64,000 nucleotides of DNA, from contig CAVVWN010000005.1 of assembly GCA_963752045.1 (NCBI GenBank), positions 124,001 to 188,000 of the forward strand. Direction: 5' to 3'. Shown here one piece after another: positions 28,116 through 35,295 of this stretch. This DNA is from DATKDF01 sp963752045 (GTDB taxonomy: Bacteria; Acidobacteriota; Vicinamibacteria; Vicinamibacterales; SCN-69-37). The notes beneath the pieces are model-generated. The model was not told the origin of the DNA. It was given only the letters and a program-made list of their open reading frames with translations, and did no database searches. Made by a program: the position numbers and the translations under genes. Within the stretch, counting starts at the first letter, position 1. Each line of letters begins with the position of its first letter.

Positions 28116-28459
28116 GACTTTGGCTTGAGGAGCGGATCCAGGCCCGCCGCCATGGAGGACACGCGGTCCACGGCCTGTCGAGCGGCAGCCACCGCGAGGG
28201 GTTTGGCGAGGAACAGTCGTCGCGATCGCCCGCCACGGACTGGCTTGGGATCCGAGAAGTGCGACGTCAGCAGCCCCTTGTCCTCGAGCCGCTCGAGGGT
28301 CACCTGGACCGCGGCACGCGAGGCCTTCCTCCCCGTTCGCGTTTCGATAGCGTCGCCGATGGCCAGCGCGTAGGCTTCAGCCCCCAGGCTCAGCACGGCC
28401 AGGAGCACCATCAGCTCGAACTCACCGAGGCCGGGAGGAAGGGACGAGTCGCTTTTCAT
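28112..28459 (-). CDS. PadR-family transcriptional regulator
   Basis: 115 residues from ATG 28459. Winged-helix PadR core: LGEFELMVLLAVLSLGAEAYALAIGDAIE, RAAVQVTLERLEDKGLLTSH (recognition helix and wing), GGRSRRLFLAKPLAVAA. Coupled to the permease by a 4-bp overlap, hence likely autoregulating the PadR-ADOP operon. An upstream GTG (28498) would place a palindromic operator inside the coding region, so the ATG is preferred. Confidence 0.92.
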   Translation of the reverse strand: MKSDSSLPPGLGEFELMVLLAVLSLGAEAYALAIGDAIETRTGRKASRAAVQVTLERLEDKGLLTSHFSDPKPVRGGRSRRLFLAKPLAVAAARQAVDRVSSMAAGLDPLLKPKS

Positions 28460-28480
28460 AATAGCAACAAAGTTACTGTT
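28460..28480 (-). promoter_or_regulatory. Candidate PadR operator directly upstream of padR
   Basis: Imperfect inverted repeat AATAGCAAC / GTTACTGTT around a central AAA (7 of 9 arm positions pair), touching the PadR start codon. AT-rich against a very GC-rich background. Position and symmetry fit an autoregulatory site that also occludes translation or the promoter. Confidence 0.55.
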
Positions 28481-28714
28481 ATGGGCACCAGACGTCAAGG
28501 GAGGCCAGATCGGACGGCATGGCGCAGACCAGCCGCATGGTCTGACCGACGGCGGGACGAGCGGCCCCCCGCTTTTCCGCAGCGCTCGGCGCCTGCATCA
28601 AGGGGCTCGCAACATCGGATCTCGGAGCCAGATTCCAGCAGAGTGTCGATTCGGGGGCCCGACGTCGGATTCGGCGCAGGCCACGCGGCACCACGTCGCC
28701 CACCGGGCGGGCCC

Positions 28715-28720
28715 TATAAT
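28715..28720 (+). promoter_or_regulatory. Possible -10 box before the PD40 kinase
   Basis: A perfect TATAAT lies 15 bp before the ATG at 28735 in otherwise GC-rich DNA. No convincing -35 hexamer is seen 16-18 bp upstream, so this is tentative; the transcript would have a very short leader. Confidence 0.3.
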
Positions 28721-28734
28721 TGCGGCAACCGTTC

Positions 28735-31455
28735 ATGTCCCTCCAGCCCGGCACGCGTCTTGGCTCCTATGAAGTCACCGCTGCGATCGGCGAAGGCGGC
28801 ATGGGCGAGGTCTATCAGGCCCGCGACACGGCGTTGAACCGAGACGTGGCCATCAAGGTGCTGCCCGCTGCGCTGGCCGACGACCCGGACCGGCTCGCCC
28901 GCTTCCAGCGTGAGGCCGAATCGCTGGCGGCCCTGAATCACCCGAACATCGCAACCGTGCACGGTCTCGAGCGCAGTGGCGAGACGCCGGCCATCGTCAT
29001 GGAGCTGGTCGACGGCCCGACGCTGGCTGACCGGCTGAGGACGGGGCCGCTGCCGCTCGAAGAGGCGCTGGCGATCGCGCGGCAGGTTGCCGACGCACTC
29101 GGCGCTGCGCACTCGCGCAGCATCGTTCACCGCGACCTCAAGCCGGCGAACATCAAGATCAAGGGGAACGGCACCGTGAAGGTGCTGGACTTCGGGCTGG
29201 CCAAGGCCCTGGATCGGTCGGCGACCGGCGACGGCACGCACGCGGCAAGCTCGCCGACGGTCACCAGCCCGGCCCTCACCCAGATGGGGCTGATCCTCGG
29301 CACGGCCGCCTACATGTCGCCGGAACAGGCAAAGGGTCGAACGGTCGACACGCGCGCCGACATCTGGGCGTTCGGCTGCGTGTTGTACGAGATGCTGTCG
29401 GGCCGGCAGACGTGGGGCGGCGAGACCGTCACCGACGTGATCGCGGCGTTGGTCGCCCGTGAGCCCGACTGGAACCGGCTGCCGCCGACTCTGCCGCCGC
29501 GGCTCCGCTTCCTGCTGGAACGGTGCCTCGAGAAGGACGTCTTCAAACGGACGCAGAACATCGGCGAGGTCCGGGCGGAGCTCGACCGCGCGGCGTCGGA
29601 TCCGGCAGGCGCGATGCCAGGCGCCCCGCCTGCCGCTCGTCCCGCCGGCTGGGCGTCACGGCTGGCGTGGCCGCTGGCGACGCTCGCCGTGTCGGCAGCT
29701 GCGGCCGGGGCCGTGTGGATGTCGATGCGGCCCGGTCCGCAGTTGCCGGTGCGGCTCGCGGCGCTGCATCCCGGACCTGAAGTCCCCGGAGGCAATCACT
29801 TCAACGCCAACGTGGCCATTTCGCCTGACGGCACGCGTCTGGCGTACACGACGACGACGAGCGCGTTCAATCAGAACGCCATGCCGCTCTACGGTCGCGG
29901 GTTGGACGAGTCCGAACCGAGGTTGCTCTCCGAGGCCGCCAGGGCGCCGTTCTTTTCCCCTGACGGCGAGTGGGTGGGCTTTGTCAAGGACAACGGTCCC
30001 TTGATGAAGGTGGCGTTCAGCGGCGGGCCGGCCGTGCGCATCGGTGGTGATGCCACTGCCAATCGCGGGATGAGCTGGGGCCCTGACGGGAGCATCGTCT
30101 TCGCAACCTCCGATCCGGCCCGTGGCCTGTCCCGGATCTCCGACGCCGGCGACGGCGAGGAACAGGCCCTCACGACGCCCGACACGAACCGGGGCGAAAT
30201 CGATCATCTGTTTCCCGAGTTCCTGCCTGGAGCGGACACGCTGCTCTTCACGATCGCCTACGGGAACGGCGACTTCCGCATTGCCATCCTCGATCTCGAC
30301 TCGGGAACCTACGACACACTGATTCCCGCTGGCAGCGACGCACACTATGCGCCGTCCGGTCACATTGTCTACGGCGTCGACGGCACGCTTCGGGCGGTGG
30401 CCTTCGACCCGGGTCGACGCGCCGTGCGCGGGACGCCGGTTCCGGTCGCCGACGGCCTCGTGACCTGGCGGTCCGGTGCGGCCAGCTTCGCCATCTCGAC
30501 CAATGGGACGCTCGTGTACATCACCGGCGAGGCCGAGAACGATGGCTCGGAGCTCACGCGGAGAGCCCTCGTGGCACTCGACCGCGACGGGCGCTCCCGG
30601 ACGGTTTCCGACGAGTACCGGGGCTACGGGGCCCCGCGGGTCTCTCCCGACGGGCGCCGGATCGCCGTGACGGTGACGGAGGGTGCACGGGAGAGCGAAG
30701 CTACACACATCTGGATCGTCGACGCCTCGAGTGGACTGGGAACCCAGCTGACGTTTGCCGGCACTCGCAATCTCGATCCCGTGTGGAGTGCGGACGGTCA
30801 GTCAGTCTTCTTCGTGTCGGACCGGGATACCGGTACGCTGAACAGCGTCTACAGACAGGCGGCCGACTTCAGCCGAGAGGCGACGCTCGTCTACCAGAGC
30901 AGCACACGATCCGTCGAGGCCGGGGATGTGCTCCTGGACCGGGAGCTGGTCATGGTCGAGGGTGATCGCAGGGCGGACATTCGCCTGCTCGATCTCGAAA
31001 GCGGAACGGCGTCGGATTTCCTGGCGACGCCAGCCGACGAATTCGACCCTCGAGTCTCTCCGGACGGACGATGGATCGCGTACGCGTCGCTCGAATCGGG
31101 ACGGCGAGAGGTCTATGTTCGTCCCGCGCCGCCGGCCACCGGGGCCCAGCGTCGGATATCTGATGAAGGCGGCGCCTCACCGCTGTGGTCGCCGACGGGC
31201 GACGAGCTCTTCTTCTACAGCCTGGAGGGCGATTTCATGGTGGTCCCGGTTCAGCTCGAGCCGAGCTTCACCGCAGGTCGCATGCAGTTGCTCTTCACCC
31301 AGGGGCAGTCGATCAGTGACGTGGCGCCGGGCGGAGCCTTCATCGCTCTCGACCGGGAGTCGACGGACGACGGCGGTCCGAGTCGCCCCCCAAGCCATCT
31401 CATCGTCGTCCAGCACTGGTTCGAGGTGCTGAAGCAGCGGGTGCCGGTGCGGTAG
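28735..31455 (+). CDS. Ser/Thr protein kinase with PD40 propeller
   Basis: 906 residues from ATG 28735 (MSLQPGTRLGSYEV). Kinase at about 10-270: GEGGMGEVYQARDT, VAIKVLP, IVHRDLKPANIKI, VLDFGLAKAL, TAAYMSPEQAKG. One helix near 310-330 (WPLATLAVSAAAAGAVWM) is followed by an extracytoplasmic propeller with repeated SPDG blades (ISPDGTRLAYTTTT, FSPDGEWVGFVKD, SPDGRRIAVTV, WSADGQSVFFVSD, SPDGRWIAYAS) and the family ending HLIVVQHWFEVLKQRVPVR. Likely a membrane receptor kinase; ligand unknown. Intact, and a template for the broken paralogues at 16613, 17773, 23140 and 31869. Confidence 0.94.
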   Translation: MSLQPGTRLGSYEVTAAIGEGGMGEVYQARDTALNRDVAIKVLPAALADDPDRLARFQREAESLAALNHPNIATVHGLERSGETPAIVMELVDGPTLADRLRTGPLPLEEALAIARQVADALGAAHSRSIVHRDLKPANIKIKGNGTVKVLDFGLAKALDRSATGDGTHAASSPTVTSPALTQMGLILGTAAYMSPEQAKGRTVDTRADIWAFGCVLYEMLSGRQTWGGETVTDVIAALVAREPDWNRLPPTLPPRLRFLLERCLEKDVFKRTQNIGEVRAELDRAASDPAGAMPGAPPAARPAGWASRLAWPLATLAVSAAAAGAVWMSMRPGPQLPVRLAALHPGPEVPGGNHFNANVAISPDGTRLAYTTTTSAFNQNAMPLYGRGLDESEPRLLSEAARAPFFSPDGEWVGFVKDNGPLMKVAFSGGPAVRIGGDATANRGMSWGPDGSIVFATSDPARGLSRISDAGDGEEQALTTPDTNRGEIDHLFPEFLPGADTLLFTIAYGNGDFRIAILDLDSGTYDTLIPAGSDAHYAPSGHIVYGVDGTLRAVAFDPGRRAVRGTPVPVADGLVTWRSGAASFAISTNGTLVYITGEAENDGSELTRRALVALDRDGRSRTVSDEYRGYGAPRVSPDGRRIAVTVTEGARESEATHIWIVDASSGLGTQLTFAGTRNLDPVWSADGQSVFFVSDRDTGTLNSVYRQAADFSREATLVYQSSTRSVEAGDVLLDRELVMVEGDRRADIRLLDLESGTASDFLATPADEFDPRVSPDGRWIAYASLESGRREVYVRPAPPATGAQRRISDEGGASPLWSPTGDELFFYSLEGDFMVVPVQLEPSFTAGRMQLLFTQGQSISDVAPGGAFIALDRESTDDGGPSRPPSHLIVVQHWFEVLKQRVPVR

Positions 31456-31483
31456 CCGACAGCGGGGGCAAGAACCATTGCAG

Positions 31484-31530
31484 GGGCGGATGCCGGTCAA
31501 CGTAAGGTCCGTTATGTCGGGGGACAGCCC
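31484..31530 (-). repeat. Inverted half-copy of dispersed repeat C
   Basis: On the minus strand it reads GGGCTGTCCCCCGACATAAC and then GTTGACCGGCATCCGCCCC. The second part matches the right half of copy 3 in opposite orientation; the first part matches 22563-22585. It lies between the kinase stop and copy 4. Confidence 0.65.
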
Positions 31531-31562
31531 TTTTTCCGGCTTGTCGGCATGCCGCGATGTTC

Positions 31563-31607
31563 CGTGTCAGGAGATCATGGGGGTGGCGGCCGCCGGGGGT
31601 CCAGGAC
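31563..31607 (+). repeat. Dispersed repeat C, copy 4 (left half only)
   Basis: CCGTGTCAGGAGATCATGGG followed by GGCGGCCGCCGGGGGTCCAG; homology stops at about 31607, so the right half is replaced by unrelated DNA. Together with the inverted right half at 31484-31530 it looks like a rearranged element. Confidence 0.75.
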
Positions 31608-31868
31608 GCGCGGTTTCGATAGGCTTCGCCGGCGTCACCGGGGGCTTCCACGAAATCTAGGTGGCGTCCCCACCGGGAATCGACGCCCTTTGTCAGGTCC
31701 CGATTGAGGTCCGGACGCGGGCCGCCTGCACCCAGCCATGCCAGCAGAGCACGCCGAGCGCGATCACGGCCGCCGCGCGTCCCCAGATGCCGGCGCGGCC
31801 GACGGCCGCGACGACGGCGGCCGTGCCGAGCATTGCAGTAGGATCACCGCACGCAAGAAGAACGGCTC
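31608..31868 (-). other. Junction region with possible membrane-protein tail
   Basis: No complete gene. On the minus strand a frame ending at 31693 reads a hydrophobic stretch (AAAVIALGVLCWHGWVQAARV) typical of the last helix of a small membrane protein, but it has no start of its own and extends antisense into the next gene, so its origin is unclear. Confidence 0.25.
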
Positions 31869-31946
31869 GTGCCCATCGGACCAGGCAGCAACCTCCTGCA
31901 TTGCCGCATCGTCGAGAAGATCGGCGAGGGCGGGATGGGTGTCGTT
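31869..31946 (+). pseudogene. N-terminal stub of a Ser/Thr kinase
   Basis: GTG 31869 opens MPIGPGSNLLHCRIVEKIGE followed by GGMGVV: the exact start of a Hanks-type kinase up to the glycine loop. After 26 residues the kinase stops and, in the same frame, an SGNH hydrolase signal peptide begins. The stub is the 5' end of a kinase gene whose remainder is absent. Confidence 0.75.
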
Positions 31947-32837
31947 GTGAGCGCGGCTTCGCCCGTGCCGTGGCGCCGGGCCTGGCTCGCGGCGCTGACG
32001 GCCGTGTCGTGCATGGCCGTGGGGTACGGAAGCCGGCCGCTTGCGTCGCCGGCCGAAGAGCCACAGGCACCGGAGCCCGTCCGGGTGCTCTTCATCGGCA
32101 ACAGCCTGACGGCGGCGAACGACCTGCCGGGCATCGTGGCTGCGCTCGGCGCGGCGGCCGGCTCGCCGCTGGAGACGCACGCCGTCACGGCCGCCAATTT
32201 CAGCCTCGAGGACCACTGGAATCAGGGCGCCGCGCGGTCGGCCATCGCGCGCGGCGGCTGGACGTGGGTCGTGCTGCAGCAGGGCCCGTCGGCCCTGCCC
32301 GAATCGCAGGTGCTGCTGCGCGCGTACGCGCGCCGGTTCGATCGCGAGATCCGCGCGGCCGGGGCGGCGCCGGCGCTCTACATGGTCTGGCCGTCGCGCG
32401 CCCGCGCGTTCGACTTCGCCGCCGTGAGCGACTCGTACGGCGCGGCCGCGCGCGACGTCCGGGGCCGCCTGCTGGCCGCGGGCGACGCGTGGCAGCAGGC
32501 GTGGAAGATCGACCGCACGCTGCCGCTCTACGGGCCCGACGCGTTCCATCCCAGTGTCGAGGGATCGTACCTGGCGGCGCTCGTCGTCTATCAGGGCCTC
32601 ACAGGCCGGTCGCCGGTCGGCCTTCCGAGCCGCCTCGTCGTCGCCGGGCAGGGCGGGATCGACATCGCCCCCGCCGTCGCCACCGCGCTGCAACAGGCGG
32701 CGGCCGCCGTCGCCGCGAGCATCGGCTCCTCGGCCGCGACCCGGACCCCGCTCCCGGCACCGGCGCAGGACACTATCTATAGCGGTAACCGATTGAGCCG
32801 TTTCCGGCCGTCTACACCGAAACGGAAACGGCTCTAG
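31947..32837 (+). CDS. Exported SGNH/GDSL-type hydrolase
   Basis: 296 residues from the in-frame GTG 31947 (signal peptide SPVPWRRAWLAALTAVSCMAVG). Block I is VRVLFIGNSLTAANDLPGIV with the catalytic Ser in GNS; later come WVVLQQGPSALP and, near the end, the Asp-x-x-His pair in GPDAFHPSVEGSYLAALVVY. Probably an esterase or deacetylase of the cell envelope; substrate unknown. The last 15 residues (RLSRFRPSTPKRKRL) are encoded by an inverted repeat, so the original C-terminus may be altered. The kinase stub in front could give a 322-residue read-through form. Confidence 0.8.
   Translation: MSAASPVPWRRAWLAALTAVSCMAVGYGSRPLASPAEEPQAPEPVRVLFIGNSLTAANDLPGIVAALGAAAGSPLETHAVTAANFSLEDHWNQGAARSAIARGGWTWVVLQQGPSALPESQVLLRAYARRFDREIRAAGAAPALYMVWPSRARAFDFAAVSDSYGAAARDVRGRLLAAGDAWQQAWKIDRTLPLYGPDAFHPSVEGSYLAALVVYQGLTGRSPVGLPSRLVVAGQGGIDIAPAVATALQQAAAAVAASIGSSAATRTPLPAPAQDTIYSGNRLSRFRPSTPKRKRL
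32795..32834. repeat. 12-bp perfect inverted repeat between convergent genes
   Basis: GAGCCGTTTCCG at 32795-32806 and CGGAAACGGCTC at 32823-32834, 16-base loop. It lies at the meeting point of the SGNH hydrolase and the sulfite-oxidase-like gene. No T-tract follows, so a terminator is possible but not typical; a mobile-element scar is an alternative. Confidence 0.6.
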
Positions 32838-32840
32838 ATC

Positions 32841-33995
32841 CGGACCCGCCTCGGGAAACTGCGCGTTGTTCTCGAGGAACGTGAGCTTCGATTCGAGGTC
32901 GGCGGCCGTCGGTTGCACGCGCCCGGTCGCGTCGATCACTCGCGAGACGATGGTGTGTTCACCCGGCGTGGCGCCTGTCCACCGGTACGAGAAGAGCTTC
33001 CACGAAAACCGGGTGTTCGCCGCATCGAGCACGGCCTCGCGCCAGGGGCCGCCGTCCACCTGCACCTCGACGGACTGCAGCGGCGTGCCGTCGTTCAGGA
33101 CGAATCCGACGACCTGGTGATCGTCGCCGGCCCGGGTCACGCGTGCGATCACCGACTTGAGCTGCAGGCGGCTGACTTCGGATTCCTTCCACGTCACCTC
33201 GCCGTCGATCGTCTCGCCCTGGAGCGTGCGATACCAGCGCGCCTGGAACTTGCCGAGGTACCGGTCCTGCTGCACGTGGATGTCCGAGAGCCACTTGACG
33301 TTCGCCACGCCGTACCAGCCCGGCACGACGAGCCGGGCCGGGAAGCCCTGCTGTCGCGTGAGCGGCTCGCCGTTGAGCGCGTGCGCGATGAACGGCTCCG
33401 GCCGCGTGGCGTTGGCCACCGACAGGCTTCGGCCGAATTGCTGGATCACGGGAAACGTCCGGCCGCGGAACTCGACCTGCTCCTCGCCGCGGTCGGCGCC
33501 GAGGAAGACCACTTCTTCCGCGTCGGCCTGGACGCCCGCTCTCGCGAGCAGGTCGCGGAGCGGCAGGCCCGTCCAGCGGCCGTTGCTGACGAGACCATGC
33601 ACGCGTGCGGGGCCGTTGCCCGAGCATTCGAAGCCCGCCAGCAGATCGGTCGTGCCGAGGCGGCGCAGCTCGTCGAGCGTCAGCGACAGCGGACGGTCCA
33701 CGAGGCCCGCGATCTTCAGGCGGTAGGCCGCGGGGTCGATCTCGGGCTGGCCGTAGTGCTGCAGCGTGTAGAACTGATCGCGCGGCGTGAGCGGGCCGTC
33801 GATGCGCCGGATGTCGAGGACGCGCACCTCTTCGCTCGGGCTCGTGGTGAAGCTCCCGGGGATGTCGAGAAACGGGACGAGCGTCTCTCCCTGCGCGAGC
33901 GCCGGCAGGATCCACTCGGGCAGACCGAAGGCCAGGAGCGCTCCGGCCGCCGTGCTGCTGGTGAGGAGTTGCCGCCTGGTGACCGGTGCTGCCAT
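32841..33995 (-). CDS. Sulfite-oxidase/SoxC-like molybdopterin protein, exported
   Basis: About 385 recognisable residues. Tat-like leader (MAAPVTRRQLLTSSTAAGAL), then the oxidoreductase molybdopterin domain: LAGFECSGNGPARVHGLVSN (conserved Cys ligand in ECSGN), RWTGLPLRDLLARAG, ARLVVPGWYGVANVKWLSDI, and a C-terminal Mo-co dimerisation domain (VEVQVDGGPWREAVLD ... RVIDATGRVQP). Homology ends near 32850 at FLENNAQFP, where a stop would be expected; instead the frame stays open antisense to the SGNH gene until 31764, so the natural stop has probably been lost. The ATG at 33995 fits the leader. Confidence 0.82.
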
Positions 33996-34032
33996 GGGAT
34001 GCCCCCCGCTGGCCGTAGAGTCTACCGGACGC

Positions 34033-34095
34033 GGCCGGGGTCTGAGAACAGGCCTCATGCCGCCTCCCGACAGCGCTATCATTTGTTATTCTCAT
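34033..34095 (+). repeat. Dispersed repeat C, copy 5 (right part, diverged)
   Basis: CCGGGGTCTGAGAACAGGCC, then CGACAGCGCTATCATTTGTT and ATTCTCATGG, aligning with copy 3 in the middle and with copy 2 at the end. The final ATG of the element is the start codon of the GNAT gene. The left half is absent. Confidence 0.65.
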
Positions 34096-34522
34096 GGCGC
34101 TCACCTGGACCCGCGAATCTCCCGCTCACTGGAACGACGACAAGCAGCGCATCATCGGCGGCGCGCCGCCCGGCGTGTTCGCCCTCGGCCCGTTTGCGCC
34201 GGGCACGGTCGTGCCCGGGGACTGGTGGCGCGTCGAGTCTGACGGCCGCACGGTGGGCTACGGATGGATGGACCACTCGTGGGGCGACGCCGAGATTCTC
34301 CTTGCCGTCGACCCGGCGTCGCAGGACGGCGGCATCGGCACGTTCATCCTCGACCGGCTGGAAGACGAAGCGGCCGGCCGCGGCATCAACTATCTGTACA
34401 ACGTCGTGCCCGACGGGCACCCCGACAAGGCCGGCCTCGCGCGCTGGCTCAAGCGCCGCGGGTTCGTGGCCTCACACGAAGGCGGCCTGCTCAAGCGCGC
34501 CGTGCATCCGAAGACGACGTAG
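34094..34522 (+). CDS. GNAT-family N-acetyltransferase
   Basis: 142 residues. The acetyl-CoA-binding region is GWMDHSWGDAEILLAVDPAS ... GGIGTFILDRLEDEAAGRGI (a variant of the Q/RxxGxG/A loop: DGGIGT), followed by ARWLKRRGFVAS, the usual beta6-beta7 ending. Cytosolic; substrate unknown. The start codon lies in the tail of repeat C copy 5, so its translation-initiation region is supplied by the repeat. Two bases after the stop a MITE-like element begins. Confidence 0.85.
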   Translation: MALTWTRESPAHWNDDKQRIIGGAPPGVFALGPFAPGTVVPGDWWRVESDGRTVGYGWMDHSWGDAEILLAVDPASQDGGIGTFILDRLEDEAAGRGINYLYNVVPDGHPDKAGLARWLKRRGFVASHEGGLLKRAVHPKTT

Positions 34523-34524
34523 CC

Positions 34525-34736
34525 CGGTTTTCCAGACCGCGTCGTGACGTCGGTCAGGCCCTCCGGCCTCGACGGCACGGGAAAACGCCCTTCCAGGGCA
34601 TTCGTCTCGGCACACGCGGGCGGGGGCCCCCAGCCCCACCCGGCGTCGCCCCCTTCCGACGCGTTTTCCAGACTTCCGCCGTCGCGCCGCTCGGACGTCG
34701 GGTCTGACCGACATCACGACGCGGCCTGGAAAACCG
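34525..34736 (+). mobile_element. MITE-like element A (36-bp terminal inverted repeats)
   Basis: Left end CGGTTTTCCAGACCGCGTCG and on to 34560; right end 34701-34736 is its reverse complement with 33 of 36 positions matching. The 140-bp core has nested complementary segments (GGAAAACGC with GCGTTTTCC; GGGCGGGG with CCCCACCC). Non-coding. The core is about 85% identical by eye to the reverse complement of element B. No flanking target duplication was identified. Confidence 0.75.
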
Positions 34737-34740
34737 CAGC

Positions 34741-34799
34741 CCTGTTCGGGCGCCTTCCCGGCCTTGATCTGAGCCTGTGCCCACGTCAGGAAGTCCTGG
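34741..34799 (-). pseudogene. Duplicated scrap of a metallo-beta-lactamase gene
   Basis: 34758-34799 matches 35441-35482 in the intact MBL gene with one difference (minus-strand peptide QDFLTWAQAQIKAG). Similarity runs weakly on to 34741. It is the remains of a second, paralogous MBL gene or of a partial duplication, lying just outside element A. Confidence 0.7.
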
Positions 34800-34979
34800 A
34801 CCGGGACGTGCACCTCGGCGCGGCCTGATCCTTCGCGACGGACTTGTGGCCATGGGGCTCATGACCGGTGATGTCGACGAGGCCGTTGCAGCCGGCGCCC
34901 ACGCGCAGACCGGTGCGGTATGGTCGGTTCCTCATGCTCACCTCCGGGGCCAATGCCGATCGCGGCCCTCTTGCCGATT

Positions 34980-35040
34980 CTCCGTGCGCATCGGCATTGC
35001 CCACGGTCAAGTTGAAGATGGCTACGTCGAGCAGCGCCAG
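34980..35040 (-). pseudogene. HipA-like kinase scrap
   Basis: The minus strand encodes LLDVAIFNLTVGNADAHG, the catalytic-loop motif of HipA toxin kinases ('F....GN.DAH.KN'). Sequence either side does not continue as HipA. Together with 34800-34979, in which no gene is recognised, it fills the space between elements A and B. Confidence 0.55.
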
Positions 35041-35079
35041 TACCGCCGATGCCGGCACTGCGACCGCTCGCCTGAGCAG

Positions 35080-35281
35080 GTCGAAGCGGCGGCGTGGTGT
35101 CGGCTGAGCCCGACGTGCGAGCGGCGCGACGGCGACAGTCTGGAAAACGCGTCGGAAAGGGGTGACGCCGGGTGGGGCTAGGGGTCCCCACCCGCGCGTG
35201 CCGAGACGAACACCTTGCAGACGTGTTTTCCCGCGCCGTCGAGCCCGGAGGGCGGAGCCGACACCACGACGCCGCTTCGAC
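35080..35281 (-). mobile_element. MITE-like element B (26-bp terminal inverted repeats)
   Basis: Ends GTCGAAGCGGCG...GGTGTCGGCT at 35080-35105 and the complement at 35256-35281 (25 of 26 positions match). The core, read on the minus strand, aligns over its whole length with element A. It contains a perfect 8-bp stem GGGTGGGG / CCCCACCC where A has one mispair, so the hairpin is conserved although the sequence drifts. Non-coding; ends 14 bp from the MBL stop. Confidence 0.75.
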
Positions 35282-35295
35282 AGCTGGCAGTGCGG

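Noticed and set aside
31764..32840. C-terminal extension of the sulfite-oxidase-like protein
   Set aside because: Open on paper, but it is antisense to a recognisable SGNH hydrolase and has no domain, so it is treated as read-through past a lost stop.
16531..34095. Repeat C copies as integron attC sites
   Set aside because: The cassette-like context is suggestive, but I could not find the paired RYYYAAC / GTTRRRY core sites in consistent positions and no integrase gene is in the window.
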